From the NCBI GenBank assembly GCA_911728455.2, contig OU452222.1:6842108-6906107 (forward strand): 64,000 nucleotides of DNA, read 5' to 3'. Below the pieces are notes generated by a model, which worked only from the letters and a program-made list of their open reading frames with translations, searched no databases and had not been told where the DNA came from. Origin of the DNA: Marthasterias glacialis. Taxonomy: Eukaryota; Echinodermata; Asteroidea; Forcipulatida; Asteriidae. The translations under genes were made by a program, and so were the position numbers. The first letter of the stretch is position 1, and the number at the start of each line of letters is the position of its first letter. Shown here piece after piece: positions 1 through 10,799 of the stretch.

Positions 1-1950
1 CCATGAAATTTCACAACGTTGTGGTTTGTTTGTCATATGGTACTGATTTTACAAAGTTGTAAGAACGTTAGATTGAAAGAAGGTAGTTGTATAAAGGTTG
101 TATTTTGGTATTTTTTGGAACGTTGTTGGTATGTTCCATGCAATACGTTGTTAGAACGTTATATTTTGGTATTTAATACAACGTTTTCTTTCAGGATCAC
201 AACAACGTGATGTTAACGTTTTATGTTGGTATTATTGTAATGTCATTTCGTCCAAAGCCTCACCATGTGGCAACGTAGTATGTTGGTGTTTTTGTAACAT
301 TATATTAATGTTGCGAACACAACGTAGTGTAAACGTGGTATTTTGATTTTCCATTAGCATTGTGGTTGTGGTGCAAACACAACGTAGTGAAGACATAGTG
401 TTTATGTTTTTCATTAACGTTGTAGTAATGTTGCAAACACAACATTACTGACGACATAGTATTTACGTTTTCCAGTAATGTTGTGGTTATGTTGCAAACA
501 CAACGTAGTGAAGACGTAGTATTTACGTTTTCCATTAACGTTGTAGTAATGGTTCAAACACAACGTACTGACGACGTAGTATTGAGGTTTTGAATTAATG
601 TTGTGATTAAGTTGTAAACACAACGTAGCGGTGAAGACGTAGTATTTGTGTTTTTCATTAATGTTGTGGTTATGTTGCAAACACAAGGTACTGAAGATGT
701 AGTATTTAGGTTTTCCATTAATGTTGCGGCTTTTGTTGCAAACACAACGTATTGAAGACGTAGTATTTACATTTTCCATTAACGTTGTAGTAATGGTTCA
801 AACACAACGTACTGATGACGTAGTGTTGAGGTTTTGAATTAATGTTGTGATTAAGTTGTAAACACAACGTAGTGGTGAAGACGTAGTATTTATGTTTTTC
901 ATTAATGTTGTGGTTATGTTGCAAACACAAGGTACTGAAGACGTCGTATTTAGGTTTTCCATATATGTTGCTGCTTTTGTTGCAAACACAACGTAGTTAA
1001 GACGTAGGTTTCCCATTAACATTGTGGTTATGTTGCAAACAAAACGTAGTATAAAAGTAGCACTTTGGTAATGTTGTGGTCATGTTGCAAACACAACGTA
1101 CTAGTGCGTACTAGTGCAAACTGGGGTGGGGTGGGGTAGGGTGGGACTAAGGTGTACTACAGGGTTTCCATGTGTTCCATAATTAACGGAAAGGCCAATT
1201 ATTCTCCCCACACCCCCACAATCCTCTGAAAAAACTAAAAACATATATCGGCGAATAATATCCCCAATAAAAAAAAAAATCTCCCAAGAGGCCTACAGAA
1301 TTAAAAATGTTTATTATTTAAATTTCAAAAAGGTGATCACAAAGGTGGGATGTAGCTGGTTGGACCCAGGAACTCCACACTAGATCTGTCTATGGTACTA
1401 GCATGGAGGAACACAATATTTTATTCCTCCATGGTACAAGCTAGTCACGAGAATGTTGTGATTGTAACACACTAATAAATCCGATTATGGGAAAATTCAC
1501 CTTCTGCACACCAGTAACTTCATCACACGAACCGTTGGTTATCGTCAACCAGCGTTCCATTCGGCATACCAGTTTGCTTTATTGTATAGCCAGTCAACGA
1601 GTCATGCTGTTAATGACATGCTGCACCCAACGATGGTACACGATAACCAACGGTACATGTGTTATACACGAAGCAGCCGATGCCATGCGCGACACAGTTT
1701 AATTGCGTCGCCGATGAGAATTTTCATAAAATTCCACCAAAAGGAGGTAGCACACAAGTTGAATCATCGAGGGAAACATTTTGCCAAAAAATCAAAGCCT
1801 CAAATTGAAAGTTAATATCAAAATTTTGGGCACTAGGGGCTAGAATAACTATAACTTCATATGCCTTGGAGAGTAATGATGGTTTCGCTGATAGCAAGGA
1901 ACAATTTCAGTGGTTATTATTTTAATACGCAGTCACTGTTGAATAAAATG
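1..1950 (+). mobile_element. AACGTT-rich DNA transposon, copy 1 (left part only)
   Basis: From base 1 this stretch follows the interior of the complete copy at 34207-37578: the same AACGTTGT-rich opening, the same 60-bp minisatellite, and the same unique block with the AACCGTTGGTTATCGT motif and the GGAACAATTT segment. The left terminus lies before the window. Homology stops at about 1950, right after TGTTGAATAAAATG, where minus-strand Gypsy integrase sequence begins. The equivalent place in the complete copy is about 36150, so roughly 1.4 kb of the right side is missing here. No protein is recognisable. The superfamily is not assigned. Confidence 0.75.
300..1090 (+). repeat. 60-bp minisatellite inside AACGTT element (copy 1)
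   Basis: Tandem monomers of about 60 bp, each with ACAACGTAGTG or ACAACGTACTG, then GACGTAGTATTTA, GTTTTCCATTAA and GTTGTGGTTATGTTGCAAAC. Two monomer types partly alternate. The block at about 545-780 reappears at about 785-1020, giving a 240-bp higher-order period. Because 60 is divisible by 3, several minus-strand frames stay open and give repetitive peptides rich in N, T and S. They are by-products of the repeat, not genes. The same minisatellite with fewer monomers is at 34530-35210. Confidence 0.9.
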
Positions 1951-3200
1951 TATTAGTTTCAGTTGGTGTACTCTCACCCAGCCATCTAGGTCGCATGTTG
2001 ATGTGGTTCCGGAGTATGGCAGCCCGAACACTAGGTCAATTGGAAGAGACGGTTCCTGTCCAAAATAGATGAAGAAGGGGGATAAGCCAGTGGACGAGTG
2101 GGGCGTACAGTTGTACATGAAAACCAATTCCTGTAGATGCTGTGGCCAATACCTCTTCTTTTCGGTGGGCAAGGCCCGAAGTAGATTGTGGAGAGTTTGG
2201 TTAAATCGCTCGCACTGCCCATTTTCCTGGGGGTGGTATGCGGTGGTTCGGCTCTTCGAAATTCCGTAGGCAGTACACAGGTCCTTCACCAGCTGCGATT
2301 CAAAATTTCTCCCCTGATCCTAGGGACTCCATACCTCTGGAACCATTCCTTTACTAGGACCTTCGCATCAGTGGAGGCCTTCTGATCACGGCATGGCACT
2401 GCCTGTTAAAACTTACTGAAAACATCTGTCATTATGAGGACACTCCCATGACCATCGGAAGATCTCTCGAGTAGTGTGAAGTCAATTGCCAAGACGTCAA
2501 GAGGGCGCTCTGCCAATAGCTTCCCCATAGTAGGTCTAACGTTAGGGACAGGAGCCTTGGAGACTGTGCATTGTTCGCAGGTTCTACAGTGTCTCTCCAC
2601 ATCAGTGGTCATCCCAGGCCAGTAGAACCTTCTCTTCATAAGTGCAAGGGTACATTCACGTCCCTGGTGACCTGCTTGGTCATGCAGAGATGTCAGGACT
2701 GTAGGCTGTAATCCGGCAGGTAGAGGAAGTCGGATCTGTTCACCTTCCTTAGGTTCTTGTGTCTGCAGGTACAGAACCCCATCAATCTCCATTATTTTGG
2801 ACCACTTGCTGAGAAGGTTTCTTGTGGCCCTCATCTCGTGCCTCAAGTGATGCCCATCAGGCTTTGTACTGTGTCTCCAGAATGTTAGGAGCCTTGATAT
2901 GATCGGGTCCGTCTTCTGTAGGTTGGCTAGCTCACTTGAGGTGTAGCCAGGTAGGGTGCTAATTGCAGAGGGGACCTCCGCAGTGGTGATCATTCGTGTC
3001 TTTGCATAAATGACTCTTGTGCTAGCCTCAGCAACTTCCTGGAGTGAAATAGACCCTGACACTTCCTGCAACATTTCCTCAGCATGGCTATTCTGGCGGC
3101 TCAGGGCATCAGCATTTGTGTTGGCCTTGCCGGAACGATACTTTATGTCAAAATTCAACTGGGCGAGTTGACTTGCCCACCTCATTTCTGTTGCTGCCAA
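1950..3200 (-). pseudogene. Gypsy integrase remnant
   Basis: The minus-strand frame from 3200 to 2406 opens with the end of RNase H and a linker, then the H-H-C-C zinc-binding module (HDQAGH, then CRTCEQC) and the start of the integrase core (LAIDFTLLER, LIMTDVFSKF). The core continues in another frame at 2289-1933 with TTAYHPQENGQCERFNQ, whose glutamate fits the last acidic residue of the DDE triad. A frame break separates the two halves near 2290-2400. The C-terminal tail is absent. The enzyme would insert cDNA into chromosomes; this copy cannot be functional. Confidence 0.88.
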
Positions 3201-5366
3201 CTAAGCTAATTTTAGGTACGACAAGGGATTATTTGGTGAAGACAGAAAATGTTGCCCCAAGGAGGTAGTCCCGAAACTTCTCCGTTACACCCCACTTTAA
3301 GGCCAGGAGCTCCAACTTCATCGAGCTGTAGTTGGTCATGTTTTCTTGGGTGGACGGAGACTGTGGCTTGCATAGCTTATCACCACTCTGCCCTGCTCCT
3401 GGTCTTGAGAAAGGATGGCACCAAGCCCGTCAAGGGAAGCATCGGTCTCTACTATGAAGGGGCGGTTGAAATCTGGGTATCCCAAGATGGACGGAAACCG
3501 ACAGAAATCTTCTTGTTGGTGTGAAGAAGGGCGTCGCCAAGCTGCTCCCTTCTTGCAGCCCTGCTTCGTAAGTAGTGAATGGAGTGGTGCGGTTGTTTGA
3601 CTGAATTTCTTGACAAATCGTCTGTAGTAGCTGGCGAGACCAAGGAATGTTCTTAAATCTTTTTTGGTCTGGGGTCGTTACCAGTTGCCGGTAGCCTCTG
3701 TCTTAGTGGGGTCAGTTGTGTTGCCTTTAAAGAGATGCCAACATTTACGATTTAGGCGTAATTTATACAATTTATTCATCCCAATTACGACTAAATTATC
3801 TTTGCTCTGTATGATCTTTGCTTCGTTCTTTATGATTATATAAAAATCCATTGTATTTATGTTATTGTGCACAGATTGCACTGCAGACTTTCTATAACAT
3901 GTTGTCTTGACTCCTATTTGTTTGCATAGCACGTATCAATAAAATATATTTGGTATCAGACTATCGATTGTGCAAATTTTAGCGCATAAAACAGCGCATA
4001 TGTAGTGGTGTGTGCATAAAAACACAGCAATCAGTGAAAGAGCCTATTTGGGCCTAATGAATAATAGTCTGGTTTCCCGTTTTTTTTCCCTAGATCAGTT
4101 GTAGATAATGCGTGTAAGAAGGTTGGCAGCCAGTTGTACTAGTAGTAAACCAAATCACCCCAATGCTACTACTATGTTTATATGGGGCGGTTGTTTGAAC
4201 CGCGTGTTTTTCGGAGTGTTTACAAAATACATCAGTGGTTGTGTGTGCGTGTTCCTGAATAAAACCTTTTATGAGATTAGTTTTCTTCAGATATTGGAGT
4301 ACAACGATGGCTTCATGTACAAGTAGCTCTGTAATGTGATATATTTTTAAGGGAAATTCTGTGTGAGGGCAAATTACTCTTTTTAAATTTGAAATGTTGG
4401 CATCTCTGCCTTTAGTAGAAACAACATGGCCTAAATACTTACATTCCCTGGGGAAAAAGTGGCACTTCTCGGGTTTCAGTTTTAGGCCATGCTGTCTCAA
4501 TCTCTCAAACACGACTTTCAGCCTCTCTAGGTTTTCTTTAAAGGAGCTTGAAAACACCAGAATGTCGTCAAAATACAGAAGGAGACTCCCATAGTTGAGG
4601 TCACCCAGGATCACCTCCATCAGTCGCTGGAAGGTTGCCGCACTGTTGCTGAGTCCGAATGGCATGCGGACATATTCATACAGGCCACCAGTGCCCGCAC
4701 GGAAAGCCGTCTTCGGGACGTCCTCTTCAGTAACAGCTACCTGGTACCAAGTCCAACGAGGAGAACATTTTCACGCCCACTAGGGAGTCAAGGGCCTCAT
4801 CGATCCTTGGGATGGGGTATGCATCCTTCTTTGTCTGCTCATTCAAAACCCGATAGTCAACGCAGAGGCGTATGCTACCATCCTTCTTGCGTACGACGAC
4901 CACCGGGGCAGCATACAGGCTTGTGGAAGTTCTGCTCTAGTAGTTTTTTCAAATGAGCCTTGACATCTGCCATTTGGTGTGGAGGTATTCGTCTGTGGGT
5001 GTTCATCGTTTGTGGGGATCCTGTGGGTAACGGTGGTGGTAAAGCCCAAGTCTTCCTCTCCAGGGAGAACACACCTTGGTACTTTCTCAAGACATCAAGC
5101 AGCTTCAGCCGTTCGTCATGGTCAATTCCTGACTCTTCAAGATCAACATCGAAAGGCAGGGGGCCAGTATCTACCAGTTTTCTAGTGGAAAGATGGTTGG
5201 ATGTCACTTTCTTGACATCTCCCAACTCAAGGTGGATACCGTCACTTGATTCGTGGATGATGCTAGAACTGGATTGGAGGACTTGTACAGGGGACACGAT
5301 GCCGATCCGGCACTTGGGGTGCAGCCACACATCCTCCCCACTTAAATTGATGAGTTGGGCAGACAT
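3200..5366 (-). pseudogene. Gypsy reverse transcriptase / RNase H remnant
   Basis: The protease-to-RT linker and N-terminal RT lie at 5366-4875. The palm is at 4665-4400, where MPFGLSNSAATFQ is followed by YFDDILVFS, the catalytic YxDD motif. The connection to RNase H (LGLASYYRRFV-like) and the RNase H start, with an ETDAS-like motif, lie at 3660-3200 in shifted frames. There are several frameshifts around 4870-4670 and 3600-3200. The 677-bp hAT insertion at 3731-4407 splits the frame exactly between the RT thumb and the RNase H connection. Confidence 0.85.
3731..4407. mobile_element. Non-autonomous hAT-like element inside Gypsy RT
   Basis: The ends are perfect 16-bp inverted repeats: AGAGATGCCAACATTT at 3731-3746 and its reverse complement at 4392-4407. 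This resembles the CAGRGNTGCCAA ends of hAT elements. The flanks GCCTTTAA (3723-3730) and GCCTTTAG (4408-4415) agree at 7 of 8 positions, as expected for an 8-bp hAT target duplication. Removing the 677 bp plus one duplication makes the Gypsy reading frame continuous across the site, which supports the boundaries. No transposase frame is visible. Confidence 0.85.
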
Positions 5367-5641
5367 ATTTCCATTATGGGAGAATGTGCATGTGTCAACC
5401 AGGGCAATATTTCTTGGGAGGTTGCCAGTGTCACCACTGACAGCCTGGATGAGTACTTGTTAAGGGCCGCTCCTCAGTTGTCGTGTGAAGCAGCTCACAA
5501 CTTTGAGGCTCCGGGCAGGGATGCAGATGGGGGCACTGCCCTTAAGACGGGCGAATCCGGACTTAATGTCATCACGTTCGCCAATCTCGTACGCCAGCAT
5601 TGCTTCTGCCCACTAGGGATTTCCATCAGTTTTTGTCGCTA

Positions 5642-6716
5642 TCAGTTGCTTCTATACTTCACCTTTAGGGCTTTTCGCACTTCACTGATGACGTTACATC
5701 CAAGTAGGCCAGTAGGCTGGGGATTGTCCTGAGATGGTTTGGAGACTAGAACTCCTACTTGGTTGAGTCTAATGCCAAGGACTTCCATCTCCAGCTCTGC
5801 GTAACCAGTGGATGGCAGTTCCATCCCATTCGCCGCATACACTTTCAGCCATTTAGAGACATCTTGCACAGTTGGTCGCTGGGCTGACAATCTGCTGAAA
5901 ACAGTCTCTGGTAGAATAGTTACCTCACTTCCAGTGTCAAGAATGAAACGGACCTCCTGTCCCAACACTGTAACGGTCACTTCCGGGCTCCTAGCAACTG
6001 CTCTACTAAAGACATCTCCTCGGCTCCAAGTAGTTGAGCCAGCTAATTTTCCCTCCAATGCCTGGCTCTTTACTGTGGAGGGTTGGCGTTTTGGGAATCC
6101 TTGGGTAATTGGGATGGGTTGAACGGCAGGGTCTCGGCCCAATTTTGGCGGGAAGCGGGGGCTGATGTAGGGGATGCTCTCCTCGGTCTTGGGGGTTGGG
6201 GGCAGTATCGGGCAATATGGCCAATCGCGCTGCAGTTGTAACAGGTTTGTGGCCCTCTGTTCACTCTGGTGAGGCTGGGGGTCTTCTGGTGCGACAGGAG
6301 TAGGGACACCTGCCCACAAAGCTGGCTCACGGCCTCCTGGGTGGCCTTTAACTGGGCGGCCTGCTGGTCCAACTGCTTCTGAAGCCCGATCCCAGTGTCC
6401 TCTGTCTTTATCTTGGCGACATGAGCCTCTGCAACCTGGGGAGATGGGGGCTATCCCAGGACATGACCTTGTTCCTGAAGTCAGCAAACTCCTTTCCTGA
6501 ATTCTCCTGAATGTAACGCCGGACCTCTCTGCGTAGGGATGCATCCGAAAGGCCTGAGGAGAACCTTTCGTTGAGAATTTCATCCTTATTCTCCAGGAGG
6601 GGACTGCCTTCCGGTGTGGCTACTTCTACCTTCCGCAACAACTTCAGTAGATTCAGGGAAAACTCCTGAATAGACTCTCCTCCCCTCTGCCTTCGGCCAT
6701 AGAAAATACATCAACA
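5642..6716 (-). pseudogene. Gypsy gag end and aspartic protease
   Basis: The minus strand starts in the capsid C-terminal region (GGESIQEFSLNLL at about 6690, then LRREVRRYIQENSGKEFADF), followed by a proline-rich stretch and a zinc knuckle CYNCSAIGHIARYCP with CX2CX4HX4C spacing near 6200. In a different frame downstream comes the retropepsin domain with ILDTGSEVTILPE, where DTG is the catalytic aspartate motif. The frame change between knuckle and protease, at about 6070-6130, could be an original gag-pol frameshift or later damage. The N-terminal half of gag is missing. Confidence 0.87.
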
Positions 6717-9700
6717 ACCTCTGGGCTGACCATGTAAACAATCGATCAGGAATAAAACATGGTAAATACAGCCTAACTTAACATACATGTAGCAAAAACC
6801 TCCTGCAAGAAGCAACAGTAGTAGTAAGATCCAATAAAAGATTATCAAATGACTATTAACCTGAACTGCTAAAACAATATTTAAGTAATCCTATACTGGA
6901 CTGTGCCCAATAAAATAGCATCAGACAATAGATAAAAACGGTCAAAGCTGAATAATTCAAAGAAACTAAAATATCCTAAATAATGAAAATTAAACAAAAC
7001 TATGGATTGGAGACTAACCTAAGGGAATAATTCTAAAGAACAAAGTCAGTACTCACAGATCAAGCATGGGATGGTTGAGATTTCTTGACTTTCTATAAAA
7101 TCTAAGTGAGGGCTAACCGAGTGTGCAACCAGTGCTGTCCAAGAATTAAATGATGACTTGGCTGAAACCAACTACCCTGACCACGCTGTGAGCTCAGGAC
7201 CCTCCCAGTTAGTAGCTGTTGCTAGGGCAACCAATGGACCCACAATATAATTGACCTTAAAGGGCAGTGCACTGAAAGTGCCTGATCACAACATGATATA
7301 AGGTCAATTTCGTTTTTCATTGTTGTTTCCATTGTCCCCAAATGGCATATGAATAATAGGATTCAGGGGACAACCCAAGAGTGCATTGGAATAGTTAAGG
7401 GTGATAAGTGAAACATTTTCAGGCCTACCTTTCAAGAAAAGGAGAAAAAAGAAACAGTTTTCATTTGATATTGTTTTAATCGTCTCATTGGATCTGTAGT
7501 ATTATGACGTTTGTTAGCTCTAAAGGATGTATAATGACAATTTTTTGAATATTGATTTTTAAATTTATTTATTAACAAATATTTATTTTATTAATTTTTA
7601 ACCGTTAAACAGAGGGTTGCCAATAATTCTTACTGTACTGTAACTTCTTGCAAGTCATGATTAAAAGTGAATGGTATAATATACAACTCCTAAATGATCA
7701 CAGTGTAGGCTTGCTTAGACTCAATACACTGTCCCATTTCAGTTGCAAGGAAAAAATAAAATAAAATCCAAAGGTTAATTACAAAGACTATGGAGATCTT
7801 TGGGTAGCTTCAAATCATGGTCTGCATACAGAAAAGATACCTGATATATTATTTTCCATTTGCTACAGCCACCTTGTAAATCCTATAAAGGAACTCTTTC
7901 TTGAATTTTTAAAACTGTATGATGGATAATATGCAATATTTATCATTGCAATAATCCTTTTTGTCTTTTACATCATCATCTTTAATGTGAATGAACCCCT
8001 GTACTTGCCATCATCTTCCTATGACTTTATACAATTCGTTAACGTTGTCTGCTTCGTTTCACCTACCGTGATGGCACCATTCCCCATGTGTCGATTTTGC
8101 TGAGTCATAGTGTTACAATTGCTACCGTGTAAAATGGCACAAGTGTCCTATCTTGGTTTTGTGGTGTCTTTGGTAAAATGCCATGTACATACATATGGTC
8201 TGTACTGCATGGAGAAACTGAAGCACTGTGAATTTGATTTCTGACCTTTAAACCTTTGGAGGTAGGGTACTCCACTTTTTTCAAGGGTGACCATAGGTTA
8301 TTTTTGGACCTTCATAGTCTTTAGATCAAGCTCTAATGACAGCTGTTTGGTGTGATCTGCTTGCTTGTCAGTTGTTAGCACTTGTGCTCATGTTCCTCTA
8401 GACTTAAGTTTTTGTACTGGACTGCTACCTTTTGCAATGGGTGTGCTATGCCAGTCTAGTGGGGCAAGATGTAGATCCTGTTTTGCTTTGGTCACCTACT
8501 TGATGGGTTTTTTACAAATTTCATGGCTGATTCTACTTTTCCATTACTCAGTGACTTTAGTATTGTGAACAAATGTGCTTAATCTCCCACCTCTACAGAA
8601 TTCCAGATAAAATCTTCTGCTATAAATAGAGGACAGCTATGCCATGTCTGGAAGCAATTTGCCTTTTAATTTCAATGATAGTGTCTGCTCGTCAAGGTTA
8701 TCAGTGTTATGTTCGGAGACAGAGATGACTATTTATTCATATCAGAGGTCAACTGTAAAGCTATGGAGTGCCGTATGTGACATCTCCCCTTTTCTGTTTT
8801 TCTTATTGCAGAAAAAAAAATTACTGAAAAGTAATTTTTTTATTTTAAAAGTAGAGTTCTTGAAATGTTTGGCAAGAGTCACTTAACAGTTCTGGTGCGT
8901 TAAAATGTTCCACTTATAACAAAGGATTAGTAACAAAAAAAATGTACTGCTTTTCTCTCTTGGTTATTTTTTTCCTCTCTAATTCTACTTTTTTTTTAGG
9001 TATCTAAAAAGAAACAACTAAAAAAATTGTAAAAAAAAATTTGCTCTTCTTTCTCTTCTCTCTCAAATATTAAGGGGATGGAGACAATGGTCAAATTCAT
9101 CGTTATCTATAATAATACTGTATATATCACAGAGACATGGCTTTCAGGCAGCAAGTCTAAGATATACCATGATCTGGTTGTCAATGGCACCAGTGGCAAG
9201 GTGTTTTGTGAGAGTGGTTCTTCATTTACAGTGGTCGCTTCTAGGCTAGGCCATTAAGGAATGAATCTGCCAGGTGTTGTGTGAGAACACAGAGGGACAA
9301 GATGGGATGACTATGTGGCAGATGGTTACCCATTTCTTCCGACAGCACAACACCGCATGTTTGGCCATAAATGGCATGTTTCCTGAGGGTGTCAGTCCAG
9401 ACAACCGGTGGAGGGTATGTTAAACATCGTCGACTAAACTATGTTATCGCTGCTTGTGCGTCGAGAAGGTGTCGCGTCGGCTATTTGATTTAGGAAGCTA
9501 CTCTGTATCGAGCAGCACGTCTTGGACTATCATTGCAGGGGCCGCCAGCATGACCTTTTACATAAAAATGGAGGATGTCAATATATGCTTCAAGGCATTG
9601 TTTAAATTAACGGGAGAGGGCAGGTCAAGATCGATGGGGGCTCTCTTCAGCTCATTTACTGGCTGACTAGATCACGTGGAAATCCAACATAAAAGTCTGC

Positions 9701-10780
9701 AGCATTGCTTGTGTAAAAGGGAAGATGTAGCAATTTAAGATTGTCCGATAGCTTTGGGGGTACTGTGTGGGTCTTGACGGATTATTACAGACAAGAATTT
9801 CTGGCAGTCCGACACGCAAGAGTCTGAGCAGCACTTTAGGCAATATTCATAATTTCCCTGATGACCAACAGTAGCGTTGCCCATATCGGAAAGGTCACTC
9901 AAAAAGAACGAAAAGAAAAGTATAATAATATTAATAAAGGAATGAATCAGTGCACGATGAAGTACTTTTTGCACCACTGCACACCATAGAGGGCGAAGGA
10001 TAAATACATCATTCGTGATTCTGGCAGTCCAGGGTTACATAGGACTTGGAGTCAGTTGCGATTGAAGCCTGTATGTAGTTAGTCCCCAAAAAAGTTACCC
10101 AACCAACCCGACCCTTATGCATGGATTGAAGCAGTTTCACGCCGAACTCGGGATTCTACGCTCCAATCACTTCAACCGATACCTCTGATTTAACGTAGAA
10201 TCCCGAGCTAGAGGCGTGTACAGTGATGCAAATGGTTTACAATAACTAAACTTGTGGGTATCATATTACATCAATTTATGTAGTTTTACGTCGCAAATGA
10301 TTGAGTTGATGCAGACATGGTAAAAATCAATTATCATTGGTATATGAATAAATGTTAGCTATGATAATTTTCAAAATCGCTGCAATAAAGATATTTGAAC
10401 CCTTTTTGAGTATCTCAATATGTGGGTAATATATTAAGGTTTGGTGCCTTTTTATGATCCCAATGGTTAAGACATGTGTATTAAAAAATCAGTACTTCTA
10501 AGGAATAAGTAGCATAGCCATCTTGTTTTTCATAATGGTTGCAATATTTTTTGCGGTGTATTATTATGTCCCAGTTAACAGTGTCAATAGTTAAAATTGT
10601 GTACATCTTTTGTCAGTAGTAAAGTTAGTGGCAGCCATTTTGGTTCTTAAAATGGCTGTTTGAACCCTTTTTGACTATAATTCAACTTGTTGGGATCATA
10701 AATCAAAAATTATAGTGGCTTTATGCCCCACATTCATTGTTCTTGTTTATTGGCAGACATACAATTTTTAGTGGACTCAG
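6717..10780. other. No gene recognised
   Basis: This stretch is AT-rich with T and A runs (for example 8810-9050) and only short, unconserved frames. No splice-bounded coding block, RNA gene or repeat with clear ends was found, apart from the small inverted repeat at 10147-10207. It is probably intergenic DNA or an upstream intron of the PH-domain gene. Confidence 0.5.
10147..10207. repeat. 14-bp perfect inverted repeat
   Basis: CTCGGGATTCTACG at 10147-10160 is exactly complementary to CGTAGAATCCCGAG at 10194-10207, with a 33-nt spacer. It could be a small foldback or the ends of a short element. No target duplication is evident. Confidence 0.6.
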
Positions 10781-10799
10781 ATTCTGAAATATTGTGCAA

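Larger units (their letters stand above)
1950..6716 (-). mobile_element. Gypsy-type LTR retrotransposon, truncated and decayed
   Basis: Reading down the minus strand the order is gag (capsid end, zinc knuckle), aspartic protease, reverse transcriptase, RNase H, integrase zinc finger and integrase core: the Ty3/Gypsy order. Recognisable gag stops at about 6716 and integrase stops at about 1950 against the AACGTT element, so both ends are missing and no LTR pair is visible. The frame is broken by several shifts and stops, and by a hAT insertion at 3731-4407. An internally deleted relative lies at 40960-42460. Confidence 0.9.

Noticed and set aside
232-1022. Long repetitive minus-strand peptides (ENVNTTSSLRCV-type) as a repeat protein gene
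   Set aside because: The 60-bp period is divisible by three, so several frames stay open at once, and the block lies in a transposon minisatellite. There are no start context, splice sites or domain.
6990-7320. 5' LTR of the Gypsy element at 1950-6716
   Set aside because: A TGTTGTGATCA-like start and a weak TATA-like motif can be found, but there is no matching 3' copy in the window and gag is already truncated at 6716.
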